Shown: piece by piece, positions 5,059 through 11,555 of the stretch | Layout of the letters: every line of letters starts with the position of its first letter | Position numbering within the stretch: the stretch's first letter is position 1 | NCBI GenBank assembly: GCA_015228695.1 | Contig: JADGDA010000054.1 | Span: 1 to 11,555 of the forward strand | Length of the DNA: 11,555 nucleotides | Direction: 5' to 3' | Source: Alphaproteobacteria bacterium | GTDB taxonomy: Bacteria; Pseudomonadota; Alphaproteobacteria; Rhodospirillales; Rhodospirillaceae | Position numbers and translations under genes: made by a program | Notes under the pieces: generated by a model | What the model was told of the DNA's origin: nothing | The model's input: only the letters and a program-made list of their open reading frames with translations | Database searches by the model: none

Positions 5059-6350
5059 TCCCGGGACTCCTTGGGTTTGCGGGGGGAAGCCTCGTCGAGG
5101 CGGAACAGGCGGCGCAGGATGCGATCGGTCGCCTCCCAATCGGAGCGGCCCTCCTCCCCGGCGGCGATCTCACGCAGAGCCTCGGACGGGGCGTGGAGAA
5201 GGCGGTTGACCAGAAGGCGGGTCGCCTTGCCGGCGTCGTCGGAAGCCTCGGCCAGGGCCTGTTCCCGCGCCTCCTCGAAACGTTGACGAAGAAGGAAAAT
5301 CGCCGGCGCCGCCGAACGCTCCGCGCGGCCGCGCAGAAAGGCCGCGACCTCGGCGGCGACGATCTCCCACGCCGCGCGGGACGCCGATTCACGACCGGCG
5401 CGGCCTTCCATCGCCACCCGCTCCAGGTCGCTGAGGTCGTAGAGAAAGGCGCTTTCCATGGTGTTGACGGCCGGCTCGACATCACCGGGAATCCCGGCGT
5501 CGATGAAAAAAATCGGCCGGCGGCGGCGCTTGCGCACGGCCTCGCGGACCAGATCGGTCGTGACCACGAACTGTCTCCCGCTCATGGACGACAGCACGAT
5601 GTCGGCGGCCGCCACGGCGTTGACGAGGTCGGAGAAGGGCGTGGTGTGGCTGTCCAGTTCCTTGGCGAGGGCTTCGGCCTGGACGTCGCGCGGGGCGGTG
5701 ACGACCAGACGTCGGAGCCCCGCGCCGCGCAGGCTTTCGGCGATCAGCCCCCCCATGTCGCCGGAGCCGATCAGCAGCCCCTGGCAGCGGTCCAGGTCGC
5801 CGTGCAGATCGCGCGCGAGCTGGACGGCGACGGCGGCGATGGAAACCGGTCCCTCGGCCACGGCGGTCTCGGCGCGCACCCGCTTGGCCGTGACGTAGGC
5901 CGCCTGAAACAAAGCCTCCAGACCGCCGTCCACCATCCCCGAGGCCTGGGCGATCCGGTGCGCCTCCTTTACCTGGCCCAGCACCTGGGGCTCCCCGATC
6001 ACCAGGCTGTCGAGGGCCGAGGCGACGGAAAAACAGTGCTTCACCGCCTCCGCGCCCGCAAGCCGGTACAGTCCCCCGGCCAACGCCTCGGGCTCCAGCC
6101 CCGCCCAGGCGGCGAAGGTTTCGGTGACGGCGCGGGCGGCGGCCTCGGCGTCGTCGTGGACCATGACCACCTCGACCCGATCGCAGGTGGACAGCACGAC
6201 GGCCCGGGACAGACCGGCCTGCCTCAGGCGGCTCAGGAACAGAGGCTGGGCCCCCTCGTCCACGAACATCTGATCGCGCAGCGCCAGGGAACTGGAGCGG
6301 TGATTGGCTCCGACGACGTGAATCCGGCTGACGGCGACGGGGTCCGGCAT
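5055..6350 (-). CDS. hemA: Glutamyl-tRNA reductase (C5 tetrapyrrole pathway)
   Basis: GluTR reduces glutamyl-tRNA(Glu) with NADPH to glutamate-1-semialdehyde, the first committed step of C5 tetrapyrrole synthesis. Length 431 aa is normal. The catalytic domain (1-165) has VGANHRSSSLALRD (13-26), the nucleophile C56 in STCDRVE (the family normally has STCNR), H105 in AVKHCFSVASALDS, and IGEPQVLGQVKEA (118-130). The NADPH domain has GLLIGSGDMG (191-200). The dimerisation helices cover about 335-420. Deviations from the usual sequence: Asn to Asp after the catalytic Cys, TAPRD where ANRT is typical, and DAGIPGD (284-290) where D(I/L)AVPRD is typical, which loses an Arg. The active-site Cys and the overall fold are kept, so it may be active but diverged. 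ATG 6350 lies 6 bases after hisS and follows AGGA; the stop overlaps prfA. Finding this enzyme in an alphaproteobacterium is notable because many use 5-aminolevulinate synthase instead. Confidence 0.93.
   Translation of the reverse strand: MPDPVAVSRIHVVGANHRSSSLALRDQMFVDEGAQPLFLSRLRQAGLSRAVVLSTCDRVEVVMVHDDAEAAARAVTETFAAWAGLEPEALAGGLYRLAGAEAVKHCFSVASALDSLVIGEPQVLGQVKEAHRIAQASGMVDGGLEALFQAAYVTAKRVRAETAVAEGPVSIAAVAVQLARDLHGDLDRCQGLLIGSGDMGGLIAESLRGAGLRRLVVTAPRDVQAEALAKELDSHTTPFSDLVNAVAAADIVLSSMSGRQFVVTTDLVREAVRKRRRRPIFFIDAGIPGDVEPAVNTMESAFLYDLSDLERVAMEGRAGRESASRAAWEIVAAEVAAFLRGRAERSAAPAIFLLRQRFEEAREQALAEASDDAGKATRLLVNRLLHAPSEALREIAAGEEGRSDWEATDRILRRLFRLDEASPRKPKESRE
5067..5072 (-). promoter_or_regulatory. 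Strong Shine-Dalgarno of prfA inside the end of hemA
   Basis: AAGGAG on the minus strand, 8 bases before GTG 5058. It fixes the prfA start and gives the release factor its own strong initiation site in addition to coupling through the GTGA overlap. Confidence 0.75.
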
Positions 6351-6356
6351 CCTATC

Positions 6357-7598
6357 CTACCGGAATCGGGTCAGGTGGTCTTCAAGGGCCGACATGGCGA
6401 CGAGTTGCTGTTCGCCGGTCTCCAGGTCGCGGACGGTAACCGCGTCGCGGGCCAGTTCGTCCTCGCCGAAAATCACCGCCGCGCGCGCGCCAATTTTGTC
6501 GGCGCGCTTCATGCGCTTGGCCGGATTTCCCGAATAGCCGAGGTCCACCGCGAACGCGGCGCGGCGCAGACGATGGGCCAGAACCAGCGCCGTCCGCTCG
6601 GCCTGGGCGCCGACGGGGACAACGGCGATGGGACGGAGGGGAGCGGGCGGAGCCTCCAACAGCATCGCCAGCCGCTCGACCCCGGCGGCCCAGCCGATTC
6701 CGGGCGTCTGCGGCCCTCCCATCATCTTGATCAGCCCGTCATAGCGCCCCCCCGCCAGCACGGTCCCCTGGGCTCCCAGGGCGGTGGTGGTGAACTCGAA
6801 GGCGGTATGGCAATAATAATCCAACCCACGCACCAGACGGGGATTGACAGTGAACGGGATTCCCAGGGCCGTCAATCCATCCTGCAAGCGGTGGAAGAAG
6901 ACGCGCGAGGCCTCGTTCAGAAAATCGGTGAAAAGGGGCGCTCCGGCGACGACCGCCCTGTCCCCCTCGTCCTTCGAGTCCAGGATACGCAGGGGATTGC
7001 GTTCGAGCCGGGCGCGGCTGTCCTCCGACAGGGAGCCGGACTTCGGAGACAGATAGCCGACCAGCGCTTCGCGGTAGGCCGCCCGGCTTTCCGCATCGCC
7101 CAGCGTGTTAAGCTCCAGGACCGTCTTGCCGGCGAGTCCCAGTTCGTCGAGCAGATGGGCGCCGAGGGCGATCACCTCCACGTCGGCCTGGGGACTCTCT
7201 ACCCCCAGAAGCTCCACTCCCACCTGATGGAACTGGCGCTGACGGCCCTTCTGCGGCCGCTCGTAGCGGAACATGGGACCACGGTAGAACACCTTCAGGG
7301 GGACGGATTGCCCCAGCCCGTTGGAAATGAAGGCGCGGGCGACGCCGGCGGTTCCCTCCGGGCGGAGGGTAATGGACTCGCCGCTGCGCTCGAAGGTGTA
7401 CATCTCCTTGGTGACGATGTCGGAGGTATCGCCCAGGGTGCGGCTGAAGACGTCGGTGAATTCGAAAATCGGCGTCGAGATTTCGGCGAAGCCGTAGCGT
7501 TCGGCCAGGGAACGGGCGGCCTCCCCGACCGCGCGATGCCTCCGGGCATCCTCCGGCAACAGGTCCTGGGTGCCGCGCACGGGCTGGAGCGAAGACAC
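6357..7598 (-). CDS. hisS: Histidyl-tRNA synthetase
   Basis: HisRS is a cytoplasmic homodimeric class II synthetase that charges tRNA-His using ATP. The product is 413 aa, within the usual range. It begins with the family start LQPVRGTQDLLP. Motif 2 is FYRGPMFRYERPQKGRQRQFHQ (104-125). The histidine-specific signatures are RGLDYYCHTAFEF (257-269) and GGRYDGL (283-289), and motif 3 is GIGWAAGVERL (300-310). The C-terminal anticodon-binding domain starts near 322 and contains LGYSGNPAKRMKRADKIGA. GTG 7598 was chosen because GGGGGAA lies 5 bases upstream and because it gives the family N-terminus; the open frame reaches 8135 but there only shadows ispG. It lies 14 bases after ispG and 6 before hemA, so it is operonic. 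Confidence 0.97.
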   Translation of the reverse strand: MSSLQPVRGTQDLLPEDARRHRAVGEAARSLAERYGFAEISTPIFEFTDVFSRTLGDTSDIVTKEMYTFERSGESITLRPEGTAGVARAFISNGLGQSVPLKVFYRGPMFRYERPQKGRQRQFHQVGVELLGVESPQADVEVIALGAHLLDELGLAGKTVLELNTLGDAESRAAYREALVGYLSPKSGSLSEDSRARLERNPLRILDSKDEGDRAVVAGAPLFTDFLNEASRVFFHRLQDGLTALGIPFTVNPRLVRGLDYYCHTAFEFTTTALGAQGTVLAGGRYDGLIKMMGGPQTPGIGWAAGVERLAMLLEAPPAPLRPIAVVPVGAQAERTALVLAHRLRRAAFAVDLGYSGNPAKRMKRADKIGARAAVIFGEDELARDAVTVRDLETGEQQLVAMSALEDHLTRFR

Positions 7599-7603
7599 GA
7601 CGT

Positions 7604-7610
7604 TTCCCCC
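7604..7610 (-). promoter_or_regulatory. Shine-Dalgarno that sets the hisS start
   Basis: GGGGGAA on the minus strand, 5 bases before GTG 7598 and just after the ispG stop (7613). It rules out the much longer open frame that reads into ispG. Confidence 0.65.
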
Positions 7611-7612
7611 GT

Positions 7613-8734
7613 TCAGTGGCCCGTTCGGGCCTTGTCCGTTCCCGCCACGATGGCGGCGGCCTTGGCCTCGACCAAGTCCACGAGGTGTTCGATCATGGCG
7701 GCGCTGTCGATGTTGTGATCGGGGCTTCCGGCGACGTAGACCTTGTGCTGCCCCTCCCCGCCTCCGGTCAGGCCGATGTCGGTGGAGCGCGCCTCTCCGG
7801 GGCCGTTGACGACGCAGCCGATGACCGACAGGGACAGGGGGGTGACGATGTGGGCCAGCCGTTCCTCCAGCGCCGCCACCGTCCCGACCACGTCGAATCC
7901 CTGCCGCGCGCACGACGGGCACGAGACGATGCCCACCCCGCGATGGCGCAGGCCCAAGCTTTTCAGAATCTCGAAGCCAACCTTCACTTCCTCGACCGGG
8001 TCGGTGGACAGGGAGACGCGGATGGTGTCGCCGATGCCGCTCCACAGCAGCATCCCGAGACCCACCGACGATTTCACCGTACCTCCGCGCAAGCCCCCGG
8101 CCTCGGTGATTCCCAGGTGCAATGGATAGTCGCAAACCTCGGCCAGCCCCCGATAGGCGGCAACGGCCAAAAACACGTCCGAGGCCTTGACGCTGATCTT
8201 GAAATCGAAGAAATCGTTGTCCTCAAGGATGCGGGCATGGGCCAAGCCGCTCTCGACCATCGCTTCGGGACAAGGCTCGCCGTATTTCTCCAGAAGGTGG
8301 GACTCCAGACTGCCGGCATTGACGCCGATGCGCATCGACAGGCCGTGATCCTTCGCCGCCTTCACCACCTCGCGCACCCGGTCCATCGAGCCGATGTTGC
8401 CGGGATTGATCCGCAGGCACGCCGCGCCGTTCTCGGCCGCCTCGATGGCGCGCTTGTAGTGGAAATGGATATCGGCGACGACGGGCACGGACACTTGGCG
8501 CACGATCTCCCGCAATGCCCGCGTGGATTCCGGGTCGGGGCACGAGACCCGGGCGATATCGACGCCCGCCGCTTCCATCGCCCGAATCTGGGCGACCGTG
8601 GCCGCCACGTCCGAGGTCAGGGTGTTGGTCATGGACTGCACGGAGATGGGCGCATCGCCGCCGACCAGGACCTTCCCCACCTTGATCTGGCGGGACTTGC
8701 GGCGGTGGATGTCACGGTATGGGCGTTCTGACAT
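7613..8734 (-). CDS. ispG: 4-hydroxy-3-methylbut-2-enyl diphosphate synthase (flavodoxin/ferredoxin)
   Basis: IspG (GcpE) reductively opens MEcPP to HMBPP, the penultimate step of the MEP isoprenoid pathway, using a [4Fe-4S] cluster. The 373-aa protein starts MSERPYRDIHRRKSRQIKVG, typical of the family, followed by GGDAPISVQSMTNTLT and the TIM-barrel domain (to about 260). The cluster ligands are present: C272 and C275 in VSCPSCARQGFD, C307 in VIGCVVNGPGEA, and E314 in the same motif. It is the short two-domain bacterial form without the plant-type insert. ATG 8734 was preferred over an in-frame ATG at 8827, which would overlap the upstream gene by 38 bases and add an unconserved Arg-rich leader. 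The chosen start lacks an obvious Shine-Dalgarno. It sits 55 bases after the RodZ-like gene and 14 before hisS. Confidence 0.97.
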   Translation of the reverse strand: MSERPYRDIHRRKSRQIKVGKVLVGGDAPISVQSMTNTLTSDVAATVAQIRAMEAAGVDIARVSCPDPESTRALREIVRQVSVPVVADIHFHYKRAIEAAENGAACLRINPGNIGSMDRVREVVKAAKDHGLSMRIGVNAGSLESHLLEKYGEPCPEAMVESGLAHARILEDNDFFDFKISVKASDVFLAVAAYRGLAEVCDYPLHLGITEAGGLRGGTVKSSVGLGMLLWSGIGDTIRVSLSTDPVEEVKVGFEILKSLGLRHRGVGIVSCPSCARQGFDVVGTVAALEERLAHIVTPLSLSVIGCVVNGPGEARSTDIGLTGGGEGQHKVYVAGSPDHNIDSAAMIEHLVDLVEAKAAAIVAGTDKARTGH

Positions 8735-8789
8735 TCGGATGACTCGATGACGCGGGGAAACGGAAACTCTGGGGCGGCGGGCGAAACCG

Positions 8790-9998
8790 TCAATTTCCCG
8801 CGGCGGCGGGCTCCTTGGTCTTTTCACCGGCCGGCGCCGCCCCGTCGGAACCCTTTTTCAGGCTGTCGGGGTCCAGGCTGACGTCACGCCGCACCAGCCC
8901 CTTCGGTCCCAGGGGCGGAGCGGGAACCCCATCCACCAGCACCTCGACCTCTCCCGCATTTCCGGCCACCAGGGACAGTCCCGGACGCGACGGCACCCGA
9001 TAGGTATCGCCCTTGCGCATCAACCGGGTCACCAGGGTCGTTTTCTCGTCGCGGATTTGAACCCAGACGTTCCCCGTAAAGCGCAGAACGACGCGGGACC
9101 CGCCCTCCTGCCCCTTGACGGCGGCCACCGGAGCCGCCGCGACAACGGGGGCCGCGACGGGAGGAACCACGGCGGGAGCGGCGGCGGCGGGCGCTGCGGG
9201 AGGAGCGACGACAGGCGCGGGTGGAGTGGCCGTGGGGACGGCTGGAACGGGGGCCGCCGGAGCGGGCGGAATCTGGACCGGCGGGCTTTGAACCGGAGAT
9301 GCCGGAGCGGTCGCGGCAACGGACGTCACGGGGGGAGCGGGGACCTCGGGGTCCTCGGACTCACTCTCGGAAGCCGGCGGCATGACCTGTTCCGGGGCAG
9401 GCTGGGCCTGGGAAACGACGACCGGAGTTCCTGTCACCGGCGGGGCTTCATGGCCGGGCTGAGCGTCCGGAGCCGCGCCATCCGCGACCACGGGCGCGGC
9501 CGGCGGCGGAGCCTTTGCCGGGGGATTGATCAATTCCATCAGGCGGGATGGAATGTCCGGCACCAGACCCGCCACATCCCGATCGGACGTGGACTGCCAG
9601 TACCAGACCCCGTAGGCGACCGCGAAGAGAAGGATTCCCGCGAACACCAGAACGCCGGAGGGAATGCGTTCCTCGGAGACCGGAATCGGAAATGCCAGCC
9701 TGGACCTGTTGCGGAGCCCTTCCGTCTCCGCCCGGAACCGGCGCACGACCTCTTCCCCGTCAAGTCCGAGGTGCTCCGCATAGGCGCGCACGAATCCGGT
9801 GGCGTAGGTCGCGCCGGGAAGTTCCTGAAACCGCCCCTCCTCGATCGCCAGAAGATAGGGATGACGGATACAGAGGGAGTTGGCGATGTCCTGTAAATCG
9901 CCGCCGACGCGCACCCGCGACGCCCGCAGCAACGCCCCAACCGGAGAGCCTGGCTGACCGGAGGGGGGCGGCTGCTGATCCTGCTCGTTCGACGCCAC
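8790..9998 (-). CDS. rodZ: RodZ-like helix-turn-helix membrane protein with DUF4115
   Basis: RodZ family proteins link the MreB cytoskeleton to the envelope and help set rod shape; some also act on transcripts. The 402-aa product has a cytoplasmic helix-turn-helix domain at about 18-90 (VGALLRASRVRVGGDLQDIANSL, then RHPYLLAIEEGRFQELPG and YATGFVRAYAEHLGLD). One membrane helix follows at about 114-134 (GVLVFAGILLFAVAYGVWYW). A long periplasmic linker rich in Ala, Pro and Val spans about 158-296, and the C-terminal DUF4115 domain covers about 302-372 (RVVLRFTGNVWVQIRDEKT...VRRDVSLDPD). This domain order is diagnostic. GTG 9998 was chosen over GTG 10025 because the purine tract GAGGGGGGAG lies between them, 10 bases upstream of 9998. 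It lies between ptsP (100 bases upstream) and ispG (55 bases downstream), an order I associate with Rhodospirillales. Confidence 0.9.
   Translation of the reverse strand: MASNEQDQQPPPSGQPGSPVGALLRASRVRVGGDLQDIANSLCIRHPYLLAIEEGRFQELPGATYATGFVRAYAEHLGLDGEEVVRRFRAETEGLRNRSRLAFPIPVSEERIPSGVLVFAGILLFAVAYGVWYWQSTSDRDVAGLVPDIPSRLMELINPPAKAPPPAAPVVADGAAPDAQPGHEAPPVTGTPVVVSQAQPAPEQVMPPASESESEDPEVPAPPVTSVAATAPASPVQSPPVQIPPAPAAPVPAVPTATPPAPVVAPPAAPAAAAPAVVPPVAAPVVAAAPVAAVKGQEGGSRVVLRFTGNVWVQIRDEKTTLVTRLMRKGDTYRVPSRPGLSLVAGNAGEVEVLVDGVPAPPLGPKGLVRRDVSLDPDSLKKGSDGAAPAGEKTKEPAAAGN
9125..9525 (-). repeat. Low-complexity Ala/Pro/Val-rich linker in the RodZ-like protein
   Basis: Roughly residues 158-296 consist of short imperfect PxA/PxV units (for example PAPAAPVPAVP and PPVAAPVVAAAP) with one acidic island ESESEDPE (211-218). 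This is the expected periplasmic spacer of the family, though long. The repeats are short and GC-rich, so length changes by slippage and assembly error are plausible here. Confidence 0.6.
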
Positions 9999-10008
9999 GC
10001 CCTGAGTT

Positions 10009-10018
10009 CTCCCCCCTC
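10009..10018 (-). promoter_or_regulatory. Shine-Dalgarno of the RodZ-like gene
   Basis: GAGGGGGGAG on the minus strand, 10 bases before GTG 9998. Because it would lie inside the gene if GTG 10025 were the start, it argues for 9998. Confidence 0.5.
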
Positions 10019-10098
10019 GCGGCACAAGTGTGAGAACACGCGCCCGGAAAAAGCCTTAACACCGGGACAAGCTACAAGGAAACCCTCTGGCGTTAAAG

Positions 10099-11553
10099 CT
10101 AAAAAACAAGGCCGTGGTCCCGCCCGAACAGCCTCAACACCTCGCGAATACTGTGATTCGGGGCATCGAGCAGGGTGTCGAGATAGCGTCCGACGGCCCC
10201 GGCCGACATGCTGAGCACCATGCATTTGACCGCGCCGAACCGGGGGGCGGACATGGAGAGACTGCGGAAACCGATCCCGATGAACGCCATCGCCTCCAAT
10301 GGATTGCTCACGGCCTCGCCGCACACCGAACAGGGCACGCCCGCCGCTTCGCAGGCCCGGACGATCCCGCGCATGGCCGACAGGAACGACGGCGACAGGA
10401 CGTCGTACCGGTCCGCCATCTGCGGGTTGACCCGGTCGCTGGCGAACATGAACTGGGACAGATCGTTGCTCCCGACCGAAACGAAATCGACCCGTTTCAA
10501 CAGGGTTTCAAGCTGCCACAGCAGGGCCGGAACCTCGATCATCGCGCCGACCCGGATCGAGCGGGGCAGGTCCCCTCCCCTGGCCTTCTCCCGCTCCACC
10601 TCCCGGTCGAGAATGGCGCGGGCGGCCTCGAACTCGGCGACGTTGGCGATCATCGGGAACATGACGTGCAAATCCTGCCCCGCCGCCGCGCGGAGAAGGG
10701 CCAGAAGCTGATGACGCAGGATCAGGGGGCGGTCGAGGGTGATGCGGATCGAGCGCCGCCCCATGGCCGGATTCGGCTCGTCCCCGCCATGCCAATAGGG
10801 CAACAGCTTGTCCCCCCCCACGTCGAGGGTGCGGAAGACGACGGGCTTTCCCTCCGCCTGGGCGAGAATCTTGCTGTAGAGGGAGGTCTGCGCGTCCACG
10901 TCCGGCAGGGAGGGGCGCGCCATGAAGGGGACCTCCGTCCGATAGAGCCCCACCCCGTCGGCGCCGCTTTCACGCAGATGCTGCATATCCATGAGCAGAC
11001 CGGCGTTGAGGTTCATGCCGATGCGCACGCCATCCTTGGTTTGGGCCGGGATTCCGCGCAGCGTGGCGTAACCGAGCCGCCGCTCGTTGCGCGCCTTGAG
11101 GCTTTGGGCGAAGGCGTCCTGGATGTCCTCGCCGGGGCGGACGAAGACCTGGGAAAACTCCCCGTCCACGATGATCGACTCGCCGGGTTCGATCTTGGAC
11201 AGCACGTCGTTGACCCGCGCGACCACCGGAATGTCGATGGCGCGGGCGATGATGGCGACGTGCATGGTGGGGGAGCCCTCCTCCAGGACCAGCCCCCGCA
11301 GCTTGGCGCGATCATAGTCCAAAAGCTCGGCGGGCCCCATGGAACGGGCGACCAGGACGGTATCCTCGGGGAGGTCGCCACGGGCCGCCGTGCCTCCGGC
11401 CCCGGTCAGATGCTGAAGAAGGCGGTTGGCCAGATCCTCCAGATCGTGCAGCCGGTCGCGGATGTAGGGGTCAGAGACCTGGCTCATCCGCAGGCGGGTA
11501 TCGTCGTGCACCCTCTGCACCGCCGCTTCCGCCGTCAGGCCGGAGTGAATGGC
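10099..11553 (-). CDS. ptsP: PTS-Ntr enzyme I, phosphoenolpyruvate-protein phosphotransferase (5' end outside window)
   Basis: EI-Ntr takes phosphate from phosphoenolpyruvate onto a histidine and passes it to NPr, feeding the nitrogen-related PTS regulatory chain. The frame stays open to the right edge and encodes AIHSGLTAEAAVQRVHDD there, so the gene is cut and its N-terminal GAF domain is not seen. Counting from GTG 11520, the phosphohistidine domain has GSPTMHVAIIARAIDIPVV with H87 as acceptor (Met where Ser or Ala is usual before it). The PEP-binding barrel has GLYRTEVPFM (191-200), VVFRTLDVGGDK (227-238), GAMIEVPALL (325-334), VGSNDLSQF (349-357) and the catalytic Cys in VCGEAVSNP (C400). 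All expected catalytic residues are visible. It lies upstream of the RodZ-like gene with a gap of about 100 bases that has no clear terminator, so read-through is possible. Confidence 0.95.
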   Translation of the reverse strand, partial: AIHSGLTAEAAVQRVHDDTRLRMSQVSDPYIRDRLHDLEDLANRLLQHLTGAGGTAARGDLPEDTVLVARSMGPAELLDYDRAKLRGLVLEEGSPTMHVAIIARAIDIPVVARVNDVLSKIEPGESIIVDGEFSQVFVRPGEDIQDAFAQSLKARNERRLGYATLRGIPAQTKDGVRIGMNLNAGLLMDMQHLRESGADGVGLYRTEVPFMARPSLPDVDAQTSLYSKILAQAEGKPVVFRTLDVGGDKLLPYWHGGDEPNPAMGRRSIRITLDRPLILRHQLLALLRAAAGQDLHVMFPMIANVAEFEAARAILDREVEREKARGGDLPRSIRVGAMIEVPALLWQLETLLKRVDFVSVGSNDLSQFMFASDRVNPQMADRYDVLSPSFLSAMRGIVRACEAAGVPCSVCGEAVSNPLEAMAFIGIGFRSLSMSAPRFGAVKCMVLSMSAGAVGRYLDTLLDAPNHSIREVLRLFGRDHGLVF

Positions 11554-11555
11554 CT

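Noticed and set aside
4099..5286. Plus-strand open frame of 395 codons antisense to prfA
   Set aside because: Same shadow effect over a gene with complete RF1 motifs on the minus strand; no family resemblance.
5193..7718. Plus-strand open frame of 841 codons antisense to hemA and hisS
   Set aside because: It mirrors two well-supported genes in very GC-rich DNA where antisense stops are rare; its Gly/Arg/His/Gln-rich composition is typical of a shadow frame and no domain is recognisable.
9057..9896. Plus-strand Gly/Arg-rich frame of 279 codons that looks like an RGG protein
   Set aside because: It is the complement of the Ala/Pro linker of the RodZ-like gene (GCC/CCG become GGC/CGG), so the Gly/Arg richness is an artefact.
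10026..10098. Possible promoter or terminator between ptsP and the RodZ-like gene
   Set aside because: CCCGG and CCGGG could form a 5-bp stem around a 14-base loop, and TTGT-like hexamers occur, but no properly spaced -35/-10 pair and no hairpin followed by a T-run could be found.
1..11555. CRISPR arrays, tRNA or rRNA genes, insertion sequences, phage genes, toxin-antitoxin pairs
   Set aside because: None seen: no regularly spaced repeats, no cloverleaf or CCA-end patterns, no transposase or integrase motifs, and the genes are conserved housekeeping functions.

Overview
The window reads as a chromosomal core region of a GC-rich alphaproteobacterium, most likely a member of the Rhodospirillales (Magnetospirillum/Rhodospirillum-like). 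This is inferred from very high third-position GC, from a DUF4167 protein (a family I know mainly from Alphaproteobacteria), and from the gene order ptsP - rodZ-like - ispG - hisS - ... - prfA - prmC - DUF4167. No tRNA, rRNA, insertion sequence, prophage or CRISPR array was seen.

Layout. Two genes run on the plus strand at the left. The first is the 3' part of an unrecognised small protein with an acidic/basic tail (about 3-398). The second is a membrane-anchored GGDEF diguanylate cyclase (511-1710). The other nine genes lie on the minus strand and are transcribed from right to left: ptsP (cut by the right edge), a RodZ-like cell-shape/HTH membrane protein, ispG, hisS, a glutamyl-tRNA reductase (hemA, C5 type), prfA, prmC, a DUF4167 protein and a class I SAM methyltransferase. 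The methyltransferase meets the GGDEF gene tail to tail with 2 bases between the stop codons.

How the genes work together. From ispG to prmC the genes are packed as one probable operon. There are 14 bases between ispG and hisS and 6 between hisS and hemA. The hemA/prfA junction is a GTGA overlap and the prfA/prmC junction an ATGA overlap, which suggests translational coupling. PrmC methylates the GGQ glutamine of the release factor encoded just before it. HisRS and GluTR both act on tRNA: one charges tRNA-His, the other uses glutamyl-tRNA as the entry to tetrapyrrole synthesis. IspG makes an isoprenoid precursor. A gap of about 290 bases separates prmC from the DUF4167-methyltransferase pair; it holds short repeats and inverted repeats but no gene I can support.

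Points worth a second look: (1) the DUF4167 reading frame appears split by one base from an upstream ATG that encodes the family-like start MRQG and then runs into TGA; (2) a C5-pathway glutamyl-tRNA reductase lies inside an alphaproteobacterial operon in the order hemA-prfA-prmC known from enterobacteria, with several substitutions in otherwise conserved motifs; (3) a perfect 13-bp tandem duplication containing the palindrome TTCATGAA precedes the GGDEF gene; (4) a synonymously diverged internal peptide repeat lies in the first gene. I do not see a clearly new multi-gene system here; most of the window is conserved housekeeping DNA.
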